A DNA stretch of 64,000 bases, taken from NCBI GenBank assembly GCA_963736355.1, contig CAVTOO010000009.1, forward strand, positions 62,001-126,000, read 5' to 3'. Below the pieces are notes generated by a model. The model was not told where the DNA came from and made no database searches. It was given only the letters and a program-made list of their open reading frames with translations. The stretch comes from CAVTOO01 sp963736355. GTDB taxonomy: Bacteria; Pseudomonadota; Alphaproteobacteria; Rhizobiales; Xanthobacteraceae. A program made the translations under genes and the position numbers. Positions within the stretch are counted from its first letter, which is position 1. Each line of letters begins with the position of its first letter. Shown in pieces: positions 25,009-35,252 of this stretch.

Positions 25009-26358
25009 ATGGTTCAACGTAGCTGCCTTGTGGTCGTACTCGCGGCGGGCGAAGGCACGCGCATGCGCGCATCCTTGCCGAAGGTGCTGCATCAAGTCGC
25101 GGGCCGCACGCTCCTGGCCAACGTCCTTGCTGCCGTGCCGGGTGGCGCGAGGGCGGCGGTTGTTGTTGGCCCGAACCATGACGCCGTCTCTCGGGAGGTC
25201 GCCCGTGTCGCTCCGGCGGCCGAAACCTTTGTGCAGGCGGATAGGCTTGGAACCGCACACGCGCTGTCGATGGCACGGACGGCCATCGCCAAAGGCGTGG
25301 ACGATCTCATCGTCGTGTTCGGCGATACGCCTCTGATTACGCGCGAGACGCTTGAGGGCATGCGTGCGCCGCTGGCCGGTGGCGCCGCCGTCGTCGTGCT
25401 GGGCTTTCGCGCCGCAGATCCGACCGGTTATGGCCGCCTGGTGATGAAGGGCGACGATCTGATCGCCATTCGCGAACATCGCGACGCGAGCCCGCAGGAA
25501 CTCACCATCGACCTTTGCAATGGCGGCGTCATGGCGCTGGCCGGTCCATCGGCACTCGCGATCCTCGACAAGATCGGCAATGCCAACAGCAAGGGCGAAT
25601 ACTATCTGACAGATGCTGTCGAGATTGCGCGCGCGATGGGCCTGAAGGCGGCCGTGCGTGAAACGTCTGAGGACGAAGTGCGCGGCATCAACACCAAGGC
25701 TCAGTTGGCCGAAGCGGAGAAGGTCATGCAGGATAAATTGCGCAAGGCGGCGATGGACGCGGGTGTGACGATGGTTGCGCCCGAGACCGTATTCCTCTCC
25801 GCCGATACGAGCTTCGGCAAGGATGTGACGATCGAGCCGTTCGTCGTGTTCGGCAGCGGGGTGCGCGTCGAGGACGGCGCGGTGGTGCATTCGTTCTCGC
25901 ATATCGTCGGAGCCACAATCGGCAAGGGCGCGTCGGTTGGCCCCTATGCGCGGCTGCGGCCGGGTGCGCACCTCGGGGAAGGCGTTCGCGTCGGCAATTT
26001 CGTCGAGATCAAGGAAGCGACGGTCGAGAAGGGCGCCAAGGTCAACCATCTCACTTACATCGGCGATGCGCTGATCGGTGCGGGCGCCAATATCGGCGCA
26101 GGCACCATCACCTGCAACTATGACGGCTTCGACAAGCATCGCACCGAAATCGGCGCCGGCGCCTTCATCGGCTCCAACTCGTCGCTCGTCGCACCGATCA
26201 AGATTGGCGCAGGCGCCTTTGTCGGCTCAGGCTCGGTGGTGACGAAGAATGTCGCGGATGACTCGCTCGTCGTCGAGCGCAGCCAGCAGGTGCAGAAAGA
26301 GGGCTGGGCCAAGCGCTTTCGTGCATTGAAGGCCAAGGCGCCGAAAGGCCACGGTTAA
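25009..26358 (+). CDS. glmU: Bifunctional GlcN-1-P acetyltransferase / GlcNAc-1-P uridyltransferase
   Basis: 449 residues, typical. GlmU makes UDP-GlcNAc for peptidoglycan and lipid A in two steps. The N-terminal uridyltransferase has LAAGEGTRMRASLPKVLH (residues ~8-25) and GTAHAL. The C-terminal half is a left-handed beta-helix of hexapeptide repeats with VGNFVEIKEA, NHLTYIGDA and NIGAGTITCNYDG. It stands 147 bp before glmS, which supplies the precursor GlcN-6-P. Confidence 0.97.
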   Translation: MVQRSCLVVVLAAGEGTRMRASLPKVLHQVAGRTLLANVLAAVPGGARAAVVVGPNHDAVSREVARVAPAAETFVQADRLGTAHALSMARTAIAKGVDDLIVVFGDTPLITRETLEGMRAPLAGGAAVVVLGFRAADPTGYGRLVMKGDDLIAIREHRDASPQELTIDLCNGGVMALAGPSALAILDKIGNANSKGEYYLTDAVEIARAMGLKAAVRETSEDEVRGINTKAQLAEAEKVMQDKLRKAAMDAGVTMVAPETVFLSADTSFGKDVTIEPFVVFGSGVRVEDGAVVHSFSHIVGATIGKGASVGPYARLRPGAHLGEGVRVGNFVEIKEATVEKGAKVNHLTYIGDALIGAGANIGAGTITCNYDGFDKHRTEIGAGAFIGSNSSLVAPIKIGAGAFVGSGSVVTKNVADDSLVVERSQQVQKEGWAKRFRALKAKAPKGHG

Positions 26359-26412
26359 CAAACGGCAAATTGGCCTGTCGTAAATCGCAACAAATATTGA
26401 GCGAACGTGCCA

Positions 26413-26430
26413 GTGTTTTCGCGTAAACAC
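26413..26430. promoter_or_regulatory. Inverted repeat upstream of glmS
   Basis: GTGTTT-TCGCGT-AAACAC is a perfect 6+6+6 interrupted palindrome in the glmU-glmS gap, about 75 bp before the glmS start. It is operator-like, but no regulator is known and it may be fortuitous. Confidence 0.25.
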
Positions 26431-26505
26431 GGGCGCGGCCTTGCGCGCGTTCGTTGCGCGGCCACGATGGTATTCGGGCTTTGAACTTTTGGGGTGACCA
26501 TCCGC

Positions 26506-28332
26506 ATGTGCGGGATTGTTGGAATTCTGGGTAAGGGGCCGGTGGCCGATCAACTCGTCGATGCGCTGAAGCGCCTCGAGTATCGCGGCTACGATTCCGC
26601 CGGTATCGCAACGCTTGAAGGCCGCACGCTGGAGCGCCGTCGCGCCGAAGGCAAGCTGCGCAATCTTGAAAGCAAGCTCAAGTCATCTCCGCTTGCCGGT
26701 CATATCGGCATCGGTCACACGCGCTGGGCGACGCATGGTCGCCCGAACGAAGCCAACGCGCATCCGCATGCGACGTCACGTGTTGCCGTCGTCCACAACG
26801 GCATCATCGAGAATTTCCGGGATCTGCGCGAGCAACTGGTCAAGAACGGCGCGATCTTCGCCAGCGAAACCGACACCGAAGTTGTCGCCCATCTCGTCAC
26901 CGAGCAACTCGACAAGGGTTTGAAGCCCGTCGAGGCCGTGAAGGCTGTTCTGCCGATGCTGCGCGGCGCGTTTGCGCTCGGCTTCATCTTTACCGGTGAG
27001 GAAGATCTTCTGATCGGCGCGCGCAAGGGTTCGCCGCTGGCCATCGGCTATGGCGACGGCGAGATGTATCTCGGCTCCGACGCCATCGCGCTCGGTCCTT
27101 TCACCGACACGATCAGCTATCTCGAAGACGGCGACTGGGTCGTGCTGACACGCAAGACCGCATCTGTGTATGACGAAAGCGGTAAGGCGGTGAAGCGCGA
27201 GGTGATCAAATCCGGCGGTACGGGTTTCCTCGTCGACAAGGCGAATTTCCGCCACTTCATGGCGAAGGAAATTCACGAGCAGCCGGAAGTCGTCGGCCAC
27301 ACGCTGGCGCATTACATCGATATGGGCAGCGAGACGATCTCGCTGCCGGTCAAGCTGCCGTTCGATTTCAAATCCGTCGAGCGAGTTTCGATCTCGGCCT
27401 GCGGTACGGCTTATCTTGCAGGCTGCATCGCGCGCTACTGGTTCGAGCGCTTCGCGCGCCTGCCGGTGGATATCGATATCGCGTCCGAATTCCGCTATCG
27501 CGAGGCACCGCTGCGCAAGGGCGATCTCGGCGTCTTCATTTCGCAGTCAGGTGAAACCGCCGATACGCTGGCGGCGTTGCGTTACGCGAAAGAGCAGGGG
27601 CTCCACACCCTCTCTGTCGTCAACGTGCCGACCTCGACCATCGCACGCGAAAGCGAGGTCGTGCTGCCGACGCTCGCCGGTCCGGAAATCGGCGTTGCCT
27701 CGACCAAGGCGTTCACCTGCCAGCTCACAGTTCTGGCCGCGCTCGCGATCGCAGCCGGCCGCGCGCGCGGCGTGCTCTCGGCCGAAGACGAGACGAAGCT
27801 TGCGCATGCGCTGATCGAAGTGCCGCGTCTGATGGCGACGACGCTGGCCATCGAACCGCAGATCGAACGCCTGGCCCGCGATCTGTCGCGCAAGAAGGAC
27901 GTGCTCTATCTCGGTCGCGGCACCAGCTATCCGCTCGCCATGGAAGGTGCGCTGAAGCTCAAGGAAATTTCCTACATCCATGCGGAAGGCTATGCGGCGG
28001 GTGAACTGAAGCACGGCCCGATCGCGCTGATCGACGAGAACATGCCCGTCGTGGTCATCGCGCCTTACGACCGTGTGTTTGAGAAGACCGTTTCCAACAT
28101 GCAGGAAGTCGCCGCCCGTGGCGGCAACATCATCCTGATGACGGACGCCAGGGGCGCGCGCGAAGCGACGATGGAGCATCTGACCACCATCATCCTGCCG
28201 GATATGCCGGCCACGGTGACGCCGCTGGTCTATGCCATCCCCGTGCAACTGCTGGCCTATCATACGGCCGTCATCATGGGCACGGATGTAGATCAGCCCC
28301 GGAACCTGGCCAAATCCGTGACGGTCGAATAA
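26506..28332 (+). CDS. glmS: Glutamine--fructose-6-phosphate aminotransferase (isomerising)
   Basis: 608 residues. GlmS makes glucosamine-6-phosphate from fructose-6-P and glutamine. The ATG at 26506 is chosen because it puts the catalytic Cys at position 2 (MCGIVGILG), as maturation requires. The glutaminase domain has HTRWATHGRPNEANAHPH and HNGIIENF; the two SIS domains carry SACGTAYLAG, SQSGETADTLAAL and LGRGTSYPLAMEGALKLKE; the end is PRNLAKSVTVE. There is no sign of a glmS ribozyme upstream. Confidence 0.97.
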   Translation: MCGIVGILGKGPVADQLVDALKRLEYRGYDSAGIATLEGRTLERRRAEGKLRNLESKLKSSPLAGHIGIGHTRWATHGRPNEANAHPHATSRVAVVHNGIIENFRDLREQLVKNGAIFASETDTEVVAHLVTEQLDKGLKPVEAVKAVLPMLRGAFALGFIFTGEEDLLIGARKGSPLAIGYGDGEMYLGSDAIALGPFTDTISYLEDGDWVVLTRKTASVYDESGKAVKREVIKSGGTGFLVDKANFRHFMAKEIHEQPEVVGHTLAHYIDMGSETISLPVKLPFDFKSVERVSISACGTAYLAGCIARYWFERFARLPVDIDIASEFRYREAPLRKGDLGVFISQSGETADTLAALRYAKEQGLHTLSVVNVPTSTIARESEVVLPTLAGPEIGVASTKAFTCQLTVLAALAIAAGRARGVLSAEDETKLAHALIEVPRLMATTLAIEPQIERLARDLSRKKDVLYLGRGTSYPLAMEGALKLKEISYIHAEGYAAGELKHGPIALIDENMPVVVIAPYDRVFEKTVSNMQEVAARGGNIILMTDARGAREATMEHLTTIILPDMPATVTPLVYAIPVQLLAYHTAVIMGTDVDQPRNLAKSVTVE

Positions 28333-28412
28333 CCGCATTGGCAATCGGCGGCCGTACGACTATTTAAGGGCGTGCCGGCGCCCAACTGCCATGATTTGAT
28401 GTGATCTGACCG

Positions 28413-29201
28413 ATGAATCCGACCGATCCCAAGCCGACCGTGCCGGGCGCCATCCCGCAGCCTGGTCCTGATGCGCCGCCGCCGCAGTCTTCGCTGATGG
28501 CGCGGCTGCGTACCTATTTCCTCACCGGCCTCATCATCACCGGCCCCGTGGCCATCACCATCTGGCTGACCTGGTCCTTCGTGACCTGGGTCGACAATCT
28601 GGTGCGGCCGTTCATCCCGGCCATGTATCGTCCCGAGACTTATCTGCCTTGGCCGGTGCCGGGATCGGGCCTGATTATTGCGCTCCTCGCGCTGACACTG
28701 CTCGGTTTCCTCACCGCCAACCTCGTCGGACGAACGCTCGTCGATCTCGGCGAAACGATCCTCGGCCGCATGCCGATCGTGCGCGCGATCTACCGCAGCC
28801 TGAAGCAGGTGTTCGAAACGCTGTTCGCCGATTCCGGTTCGAGCTTCCGCAAGGTCGGCCTGGTCGAGTTTCCGGCGCCGGGCATGTGGTCGATCGTTCT
28901 CTACTCGCAGCCTCCGGGTCCGGATATTGCGGATCGACTGCCGGGTGGCGATGAATTTGTGTCGGTGTTCCTGCCTTGCGCACCGAACCCGACGACGGGC
29001 TTCTTCTTCTATGTCGCGCGCAAGGCGATCATCGAACTCGATATCAATGCCGAGGCAGCGGCAACGCTTGTGATGTCGGCCGGCATGATTCAGCCTGGCA
29101 GCGCCGACGCCAAGAAAATGTCTGGACTGGCCGACATGGCCAACGCCGCCAAGGCGGCGCGCGCCAAGACAGACAAGTCTCCGGCGGAAGTCGAGTCCTA
29201 A
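28413..29201 (+). CDS. DUF502 family membrane protein
   Basis: 262 residues. It has a Pro-rich cytoplasmic N-terminus, two membrane helices (YFLTGLIITGPVAITIWLTW and LIIALLALTLLGFLTANLVG) and the DUF502 soluble domain (GRTLVDLGETILGRMPIVR, IYRSLKQVFETLF, then LVEFPAPGMWSIV). Function of the family is not established. Its TAA overlaps the convergent recG stop by 3 bp. Intact. Confidence 0.9.
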   Translation: MNPTDPKPTVPGAIPQPGPDAPPPQSSLMARLRTYFLTGLIITGPVAITIWLTWSFVTWVDNLVRPFIPAMYRPETYLPWPVPGSGLIIALLALTLLGFLTANLVGRTLVDLGETILGRMPIVRAIYRSLKQVFETLFADSGSSFRKVGLVEFPAPGMWSIVLYSQPPGPDIADRLPGGDEFVSVFLPCAPNPTTGFFFYVARKAIIELDINAEAAATLVMSAGMIQPGSADAKKMSGLADMANAAKAARAKTDKSPAEVES

Positions 29202-31298
29202 CCCGCCCCGATCAGCGGAATCGCCTCGTCGCGCTCGAACAGATAGAGCAGGCAGCGCAGCGCTTCGCCGCGTTCGCCCGCTAGCTTCGGATTCTCACGC
29301 ATGATCGCGGCGGTTTCCTCCCGCGCCTGCGCGATAAGCTGAGCGTGATATTCGGGCCGCGCCAGACGATAGCCGGGCAGGCCGGATTGACGCGTGCCGA
29401 GCACATCGCCTTCGCCGCGCAACTTCAGGTCCTCCTCGGCAATGCGAAACCCGTCATTGGTTTCGCGGATCGCCGCGAGTTCTCGCCTTCGACATTTCGC
29501 CAAGCGGCTCCTTGTAGAGCAGGAGACAGGTCGAGGCTTCCGCGCCGCGTCCGATGCGGCCGCGCAATTGATGCAGCTGCGCCAGCCCAAAGCGCTCGGC
29601 GTGTTCGATCACCATGATGCTGGCTTCGGGCACATCGACGCCGACCTCAATCACGGTCGTGGCCACCAGCAGGCTGATCTCGCCGGCCGCGAACTGAGCC
29701 ATGACGCGATCCTTGTCAGGTCCGCGCATGCGGCCATGGACGAGGCCGACCGTAGCGCCAAACTTTGCTTGCAGCGCCTTGTGGCGCTGCTCGGCGTCGG
29801 TGAGATCGATTTCGTCGGATTGCTCGACCAGCGGACAGACCCAGTAAACGCGCTTGCCGGCCTTGAGCGCCCGGCCGACAGCCTCCACGGTTTCCTCGAG
29901 GCGGCTCATCGGCACGGTGCGGGTATCGATCGGTTTGCGGCCTTGAGGCTTGTCGCGCAGTTCAGAGATGTCCATGTCGCCGAAATAAGTCAGCACCAGC
30001 GTGCGCGGGATCGGCGTCGCGGTGAGCACCAGCATGTCGATGGCGTCGCCCTTCTGCGTCAGCAGCAATCGCTCGCGCACGCCGAAGCGGTGTTGCTCGT
30101 CGACAATGGCAAGCGCCAGTTGCTTGAACACGACATCGTCCTGGATCAGCGCGTGCGTGCCGACGAGGAGATCGATCTGGCCTGCGGCGAGGCGGGCGAT
30201 GATGTCCTTGCGCTCCTTGCCTTTCTCGCGGCCGGTGAGAATGGCCACGCGCAGACCGGCGCGCTCGGCGAGAGGCGTGATGGTCTTCAGATGCTGGCGC
30301 GCGAGAATTTCGGTCGGCGCCATCAGCGCGGCCTGCCGTCCGGCCTCGATGACGGCGGCAGCCGATAGCAGCGCAACCACCGTCTTGCCGGAGCCGACGT
30401 CTCCCTGCAGAAGCCGCAGCATGCGCAACGGCTCGCCGAGGTCCTTGGTGATCTCGGTGACGGCAGTTTGCTGCGAAGGTGTTAGCGAATAGGGAAGCGC
30501 TGCGATGATGCGTTTGCGCAGTTCGCCGTCGCCCGCATGACGCGATCCGGCCGGGCGTTTCAATTGCGCGCGCACCAGCGCGAGAGCAAGTTGCCCGGCC
30601 AGCAATTCGTCATAAGCGAGCCGCGACCAGTAAGGCCGGTCGGGCAGGATGTCGGCCATGTCGGCCGGCTGATGCAGGTGACGCAGCGAATCCGCAAAGG
30701 AGGGAAAGTTGCATCGCTTGAGAACATCTGCGCCGATCCACTCCGGCAGCGCTGGCAGCTTGGTGAGCGCCTGCGCGGCGGCGCGGCGCAAGGCGCCGAG
30801 CGCGAGCCCCTCGGTCAGCGGATAGACCGGGTCGATCAGCGGCAGCGAGGCGAGACCCGCTTCATCGACGATGCGGTCGGGGTGAACCATCTGCAGCGTG
30901 CCGTCATACATCTGCAGGGTGCCCGAGACGTAACGCTGCTCGCCGGTCGGCAGGAGTTTTTCCAGATAGGCGCGGTCGCCCCGAAACCAGGTCAGGATGA
31001 CGTCGCCGGTCGCGTCGCTGGCATAGATGGTGTAGGGCGCACGCGAACGGCCGGGCGGCGGCGGGCGATGGCGATCGATCGTGACATGCAAGGTTGCGAC
31101 AGATCCGGCGACGGCGTCGCAAATCGCGGGGCGGGCGCTGCGGTCGATGACGGCCGACGGAAGATGAAAGAGAAGATCGACGACTCGCGGGGTTTCCGCG
31201 CGGTCGAGCAGATAGCGAAACAGCTTGTCCTGCTTCGGGCCGACCCCGCTCAAGCTTGTGATGGGCGCAAACAGTGCGTTGAGCCGGTCGGGACGCAT
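29198..31298 (-). CDS. recG: ATP-dependent DNA helicase RecG (one frameshift near C-terminus)
   Basis: About 700 residues. RecG remodels stalled forks and Holliday junctions by regressing or reversing them. The wedge OB domain is at ~60-160, Walker A is LLQGDVGSGKT, then the DEQH box in IVDEQHRFGVRERL, TATPIPRTL, the helicase C domain with VHGRMRGPDKD, and QLRGRIGRGAE. The frame changes at about 29481 (extra base between KAR and LAAIRETNDGFRIAEEDL). The natural end RDEAIPLIGAG is in the second frame. sdhE and mfd are transcribed divergently. Confidence 0.95.
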
Positions 31299-31447
31299 GA
31301 AATCTCGGGCCTGCGGAATGTGACGCTTTATTGCATGGCTGCGGCGCTGGGGCGAGCGTTCAACGCCTGCTGACAGCGCCCGTCGTTGCGGTTATAGAAC
31401 TCCGCCCGGCCCGTCCGGGCTTTTGCTGTTGGGACACATCGTAAAAA

Positions 31448-31741
31448 ATGACCGGAACCACGATTTCCAGCGACGGCCTCGACGTGCGGCGCAAGCGCCT
31501 TCTGTACCGTTCGTGGCATCGCGGCACGCGCGAAATGGACCTGATCGTCGGCCGCTTCGCCGATGCCAATGTTGCGACGCTGCCGGACAGCGAACTCGAG
31601 GAATTCGAGCGGCTGATCGACGTGCCCGATCCCGATCTCTATGCCTCGCTGACCGGCGCGCGACCGATGCCCGAACTTGAGGGCGGCGCGGTCTACATCA
31701 AGCTCAAGGCCTTCCACGACAGCGGTCGCGCCGTTCCATGA
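31448..31741 (+). CDS. sdhE: Succinate dehydrogenase assembly factor 2
   Basis: 97 residues. A small soluble protein that promotes covalent FAD attachment to SdhA. The signature RGxxE is seen as HRGTREMDLIVG (around residues 25-36), followed by LDxxxLxxFExLLxxPDPDLY-like ELEEFERLIDVPDPDLY. Length and order fit the family (Pfam Sdh5). Its stop overlaps the mfd start (ATGATG), so they are coupled. Confidence 0.94.
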   Translation: MTGTTISSDGLDVRRKRLLYRSWHRGTREMDLIVGRFADANVATLPDSELEEFERLIDVPDPDLYASLTGARPMPELEGGAVYIKLKAFHDSGRAVP

Positions 31742-34700
31742 TGGCGAAGTCACCTGCAACGTCTCCTGCCGAACTGCTCAAGACCGGTGATCCGCTGACG
31801 CTGGCCAATGTCGCCGATGGCGCTGAAGGCCTGGTGCTGGGCGATCTCGCTCGCGCGCAGGCGGCCAAAGCCAAGGGCGCGGTCAGTCTTGTGGTGATCT
31901 GCCGCGACGGTCCGCGCATGGCGCAACTGGCGCGGTCGCTGGACTTCTTTGCGCCCGATCTGGCCGTGCTGCAGTTTCCGGCCTGGGATTGCCAGCCTTA
32001 CGACCGCGTCTCGCCGCACGGCGGCGTCGTCGCCCAGCGATTGACGACGCTGGCGCGGCTGGCGCGGCTCAAGGGCAGCGAAAAGCCGCTGGTGGTGCTG
32101 GCATCCGTCAACGCCGCCGTTCAGCGCGTGCCGACGCGCGAAACAATGGCGGCGCAGGCGCTATCGATTGCGCCCGGCCAGATCTTTGCCATGGACAGCG
32201 TGATGGGCTGGCTTGAGCACAATGGCTATGGCCGCGTCTCCACCGTACGCGAGAGCGGCGAATATGCGGTGCGCGGCGGAATCCTCGATCTGTTTCCCGC
32301 CGGACTTGATCAACCGGTTCGGCTGGATTTCTTCGGCGACACGCTGGAATCGATCCGCACCTTTGATGCCGAAAGCCAGCGTACATTGATGGACATGCGC
32401 GGCCTCGACCTGATGCCGATGTCGGAGTTTCAGTTGACGACCGACACCATCCGGCGATTCCGTATGGGCTATGTCGCTGCGCTGGGTGCTCCGCGTCGCG
32501 ACGACACGCTTTATGAGGCCGTCAGCGAAGGCCGGCGTCATCCCGGCATGGAACACTGGCTGCCGCTGTTTCACGATAAAATGGAGACGCTGTTCGACTA
32601 TCTGCCAGCGGTTCCCATCGCCATCGAGCCGTTGGCAGAGGATGCCGCGCGCGAGCGGTTGACGCAGATCGCGGACTATTACGACGCACGGCGCGAGGCG
32701 ATGGACCATCCGGATGGCGGCGCGCCGTATCGGCCATTGCCGCCCGACCAGCTTTACCTGACGGACAGCGAATGGAACGCGAGGCTTGGCGCTGCCATGC
32801 TGGTGCGTCTGAGCAGCTTCGCCGTGCCGGACGCTACACCGGGCACGTTCGACGCGGGCACGCGGCAGGGCCGTGACTTCGCTCCCGAGCGGGCCGACGC
32901 CAAGGCCAATGTGTTCGAGGCGGTCGCCACACATATCCAGTCGCTGCAGTCCTCGCGCAAGCGCGTCATGCTGGCGATGTGGAGCGAAGGCTCGCGCGAG
33001 CGCATGCAGCACGTGCTGGGCGATCACAAGCTGCATAACCTCACTCTGGTCGAGAGCTGGCCGAAGGCGCTGGCCCTGCCACGGATCGAGACGGCGCTGG
33101 TCGTGCTCGGCCTCGAGTCCGGGTTTGAAACCACCGACGTCGCCGTCATTACCGAGCAGGATATCCTCGGCGACCGCCTGGTTCGTTCGAAGCGGTCGAA
33201 TCGCAAGCTCGATAATTTCATCTCCGAAGTGACGAGCCTGTCCGCGGGCGATCTTGTCGTGCATGTGGATCACGGCATTGGCCGTTTCATCGGGCTGCAG
33301 ACCATCGAGGTCGGCGGCGCGCCGCATGATTGTCTCGAACTGCGCTATGCCGGCGACACCAAGCTGTTTCTCCCGGTCGAGAATATCGAGCTCCTGTCAC
33401 GCTACGGCTCCGAACAGGCCGGCGTTGAACTCGATCGTCTCGGCGGCGGCGGATGGCAGACCCGCAAGGCCAAGCTCAAGAACCGTGTCCGTGAGATTGC
33501 AGGCGAATTGATCAAGATCGCAGCCGAGCGGCATTTGCGCGAAGCGCCGAAGCTGACGCTGCCGCCGGGGCTTTATGACGAATTCTGCGCCGGCTTCCCG
33601 TTCGAGGAGACCGAAGATCAGCTGAGTGCGATCGACGCCGCGCTGGATGATTTGTCACGCGGACGCCCGATGGATCGTCTGGTTTGCGGCGATGTGGGTT
33701 TCGGCAAGACCGAAGTGGCGCTGCGCGCCGCGTTCGTCACCGCGATGAGCGGCCGGCAGGTCGCCGTGGTTGTGCCGACGACGTTGCTGGCACGGCAGCA
33801 CGCCAAGACCTTCACGGAACGATTCCGCGGCTTCCCGGTCAATGTCGCGCAGGCTTCACGTCTTGTCAGTGCCAAGCAACTGGCCGAGACCAAGAAGGGT
33901 CTCACCGACGGGTCGGTCGATATCGTCATCGGCACGCATGCGCTGCTCGGCAAGGCGATCAAGTTCCGCGACCTCGGTCTGCTGGTGGTGGACGAAGAAC
34001 AGCATTTCGGCGTCACGCACAAAGAACGTCTCAAGCAGATGCGCGCCGAGGTGCATGTGCTGACGCTGACCGCGACGCCGATCCCGCGCACGCTGCAGCT
34101 GGCGCTGACGGGCGTGAGAGACTTGTCGATTATCGCCTCGCCGCCGGTCGACCGTCTGGCGGTGCGCACATTCGTCGCGCCGTTCGATCCGTTGATGATC
34201 CGCGAAGCGTTGCTGCGCGAGCGCTATCGCGGCGGACAGGCGTTCTATGTCTGCCCGCGCATCGACGATCTGGCGAGTTCGAAAGAGTTTCTCGACAAGA
34301 CCGTTCCCGAGATGAAGGTCGCGGTTGCGCATGGCCAGATGCCACCGGCCGTCATCGAAGACATCATGTCGGCCTTCTATGACGGAAAATATGACATTCT
34401 GCTGTCCACCACGATTGTGGAATCCGGCCTCGATATTCCGAATGCGAATACGCTGATCGTGCATCGCGCCGATATGTTCGGCCTGGCGCAGCTCTATCAA
34501 TTGCGCGGCCGCGTCGGCCGTTCCAAGCTGCGCGCCTATGCGCTTCTGACTCTGCCGGCGCAGCACAAGATCACGGCGCAAGCCGAGCGGCGGCTGAAGG
34601 TCCTGCAATCGCTCGACAACCTCGGCGCCGGGTTCCAGCTCGCATCGCACGATCTCGACATTCGCGGCGCCGGCAATCTGCTCGGCGACGAACAGTCCGG

Positions 34701-35250
34701 TCACATCAAGGAAGTCGGCTTCGAGCTTTACCAGCAGATGCTTGAGGAAGCGATCGAGAGCCTGAAGTCGGGCGCGACCGAGCCTGTCAGCGATCGCTGG
34801 TCGCCGCAGATTACGCTCGGCATGCCGGTGCTGATCCCGGACGATTATGTTGCCGACCTCTCAGTGCGCCTGTCGTTGTATCGTCGCATGGCGGATATCG
34901 ACACGGATGATGAAATCGGCAATTTCGGTGCGGAGTTGCGCGACAGGTTTGGTCCGCTGCCGGAGGAGGTGACGCATCTGATGCGCGTTGTCGCCATCAA
35001 GGCGCTGTGCCGCCGTGCGAATGTCGAGAAGGTCGATGCCGGGCCGAAGGGCGCCGTGTTGTCGTTCCGCGAGAACAAGTTTGCGGAGCCGCAGAAGCTG
35101 GTGGCCTACATTCACAATCAGGGGCCGGCGGCGCGCGTGCGTCCCGATATGAAGGTTGTCTTCTTTGATCATTGGGAAGACGCGCAGGCGCGGCTGGATG
35201 GCGTGACGCAGGTGCTGCGCGAGTTGGCGGCGATTGCCGAAGCGGCGTAG
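31738..35250 (+). CDS. mfd: Transcription-repair coupling factor
   Basis: 1170 residues, full length and intact. Mfd removes stalled RNA polymerase and recruits UvrA. Order of domains: UvrB-like N-terminal module (GFVERVSTVRESGEYAVRGG-type, here GYGRVSTVRESGEYAVRGG), RNAP-interaction domain with VVHVDHGIGRFIGL, helicase motor with CGDVGFGKTEVALRAAF, VVDEEQHFGVTHKE, TATPIPRTLQLAL and LRGRVGRSK, and a C-terminal D7 domain. It begins inside the sdhE stop. Convergent with an acyl-CoA synthetase gene. Confidence 0.97.
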   Translation: MMAKSPATSPAELLKTGDPLTLANVADGAEGLVLGDLARAQAAKAKGAVSLVVICRDGPRMAQLARSLDFFAPDLAVLQFPAWDCQPYDRVSPHGGVVAQRLTTLARLARLKGSEKPLVVLASVNAAVQRVPTRETMAAQALSIAPGQIFAMDSVMGWLEHNGYGRVSTVRESGEYAVRGGILDLFPAGLDQPVRLDFFGDTLESIRTFDAESQRTLMDMRGLDLMPMSEFQLTTDTIRRFRMGYVAALGAPRRDDTLYEAVSEGRRHPGMEHWLPLFHDKMETLFDYLPAVPIAIEPLAEDAARERLTQIADYYDARREAMDHPDGGAPYRPLPPDQLYLTDSEWNARLGAAMLVRLSSFAVPDATPGTFDAGTRQGRDFAPERADAKANVFEAVATHIQSLQSSRKRVMLAMWSEGSRERMQHVLGDHKLHNLTLVESWPKALALPRIETALVVLGLESGFETTDVAVITEQDILGDRLVRSKRSNRKLDNFISEVTSLSAGDLVVHVDHGIGRFIGLQTIEVGGAPHDCLELRYAGDTKLFLPVENIELLSRYGSEQAGVELDRLGGGGWQTRKAKLKNRVREIAGELIKIAAERHLREAPKLTLPPGLYDEFCAGFPFEETEDQLSAIDAALDDLSRGRPMDRLVCGDVGFGKTEVALRAAFVTAMSGRQVAVVVPTTLLARQHAKTFTERFRGFPVNVAQASRLVSAKQLAETKKGLTDGSVDIVIGTHALLGKAIKFRDLGLLVVDEEQHFGVTHKERLKQMRAEVHVLTLTATPIPRTLQLALTGVRDLSIIASPPVDRLAVRTFVAPFDPLMIREALLRERYRGGQAFYVCPRIDDLASSKEFLDKTVPEMKVAVAHGQMPPAVIEDIMSAFYDGKYDILLSTTIVESGLDIPNANTLIVHRADMFGLAQLYQLRGRVGRSKLRAYALLTLPAQHKITAQAERRLKVLQSLDNLGAGFQLASHDLDIRGAGNLLGDEQSGHIKEVGFELYQQMLEEAIESLKSGATEPVSDRWSPQITLGMPVLIPDDYVADLSVRLSLYRRMADIDTDDEIGNFGAELRDRFGPLPEEVTHLMRVVAIKALCRRANVEKVDAGPKGAVLSFRENKFAEPQKLVAYIHNQGPAARVRPDMKVVFFDHWEDAQARLDGVTQVLRELAAIAEAA

Positions 35251-35252
35251 CT

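Noticed and set aside
26359..26505. glmS ribozyme upstream of glmS
   Set aside because: The gap is short, lacks the ribozyme's core motifs, and the ribozyme is mainly a Gram-positive feature.
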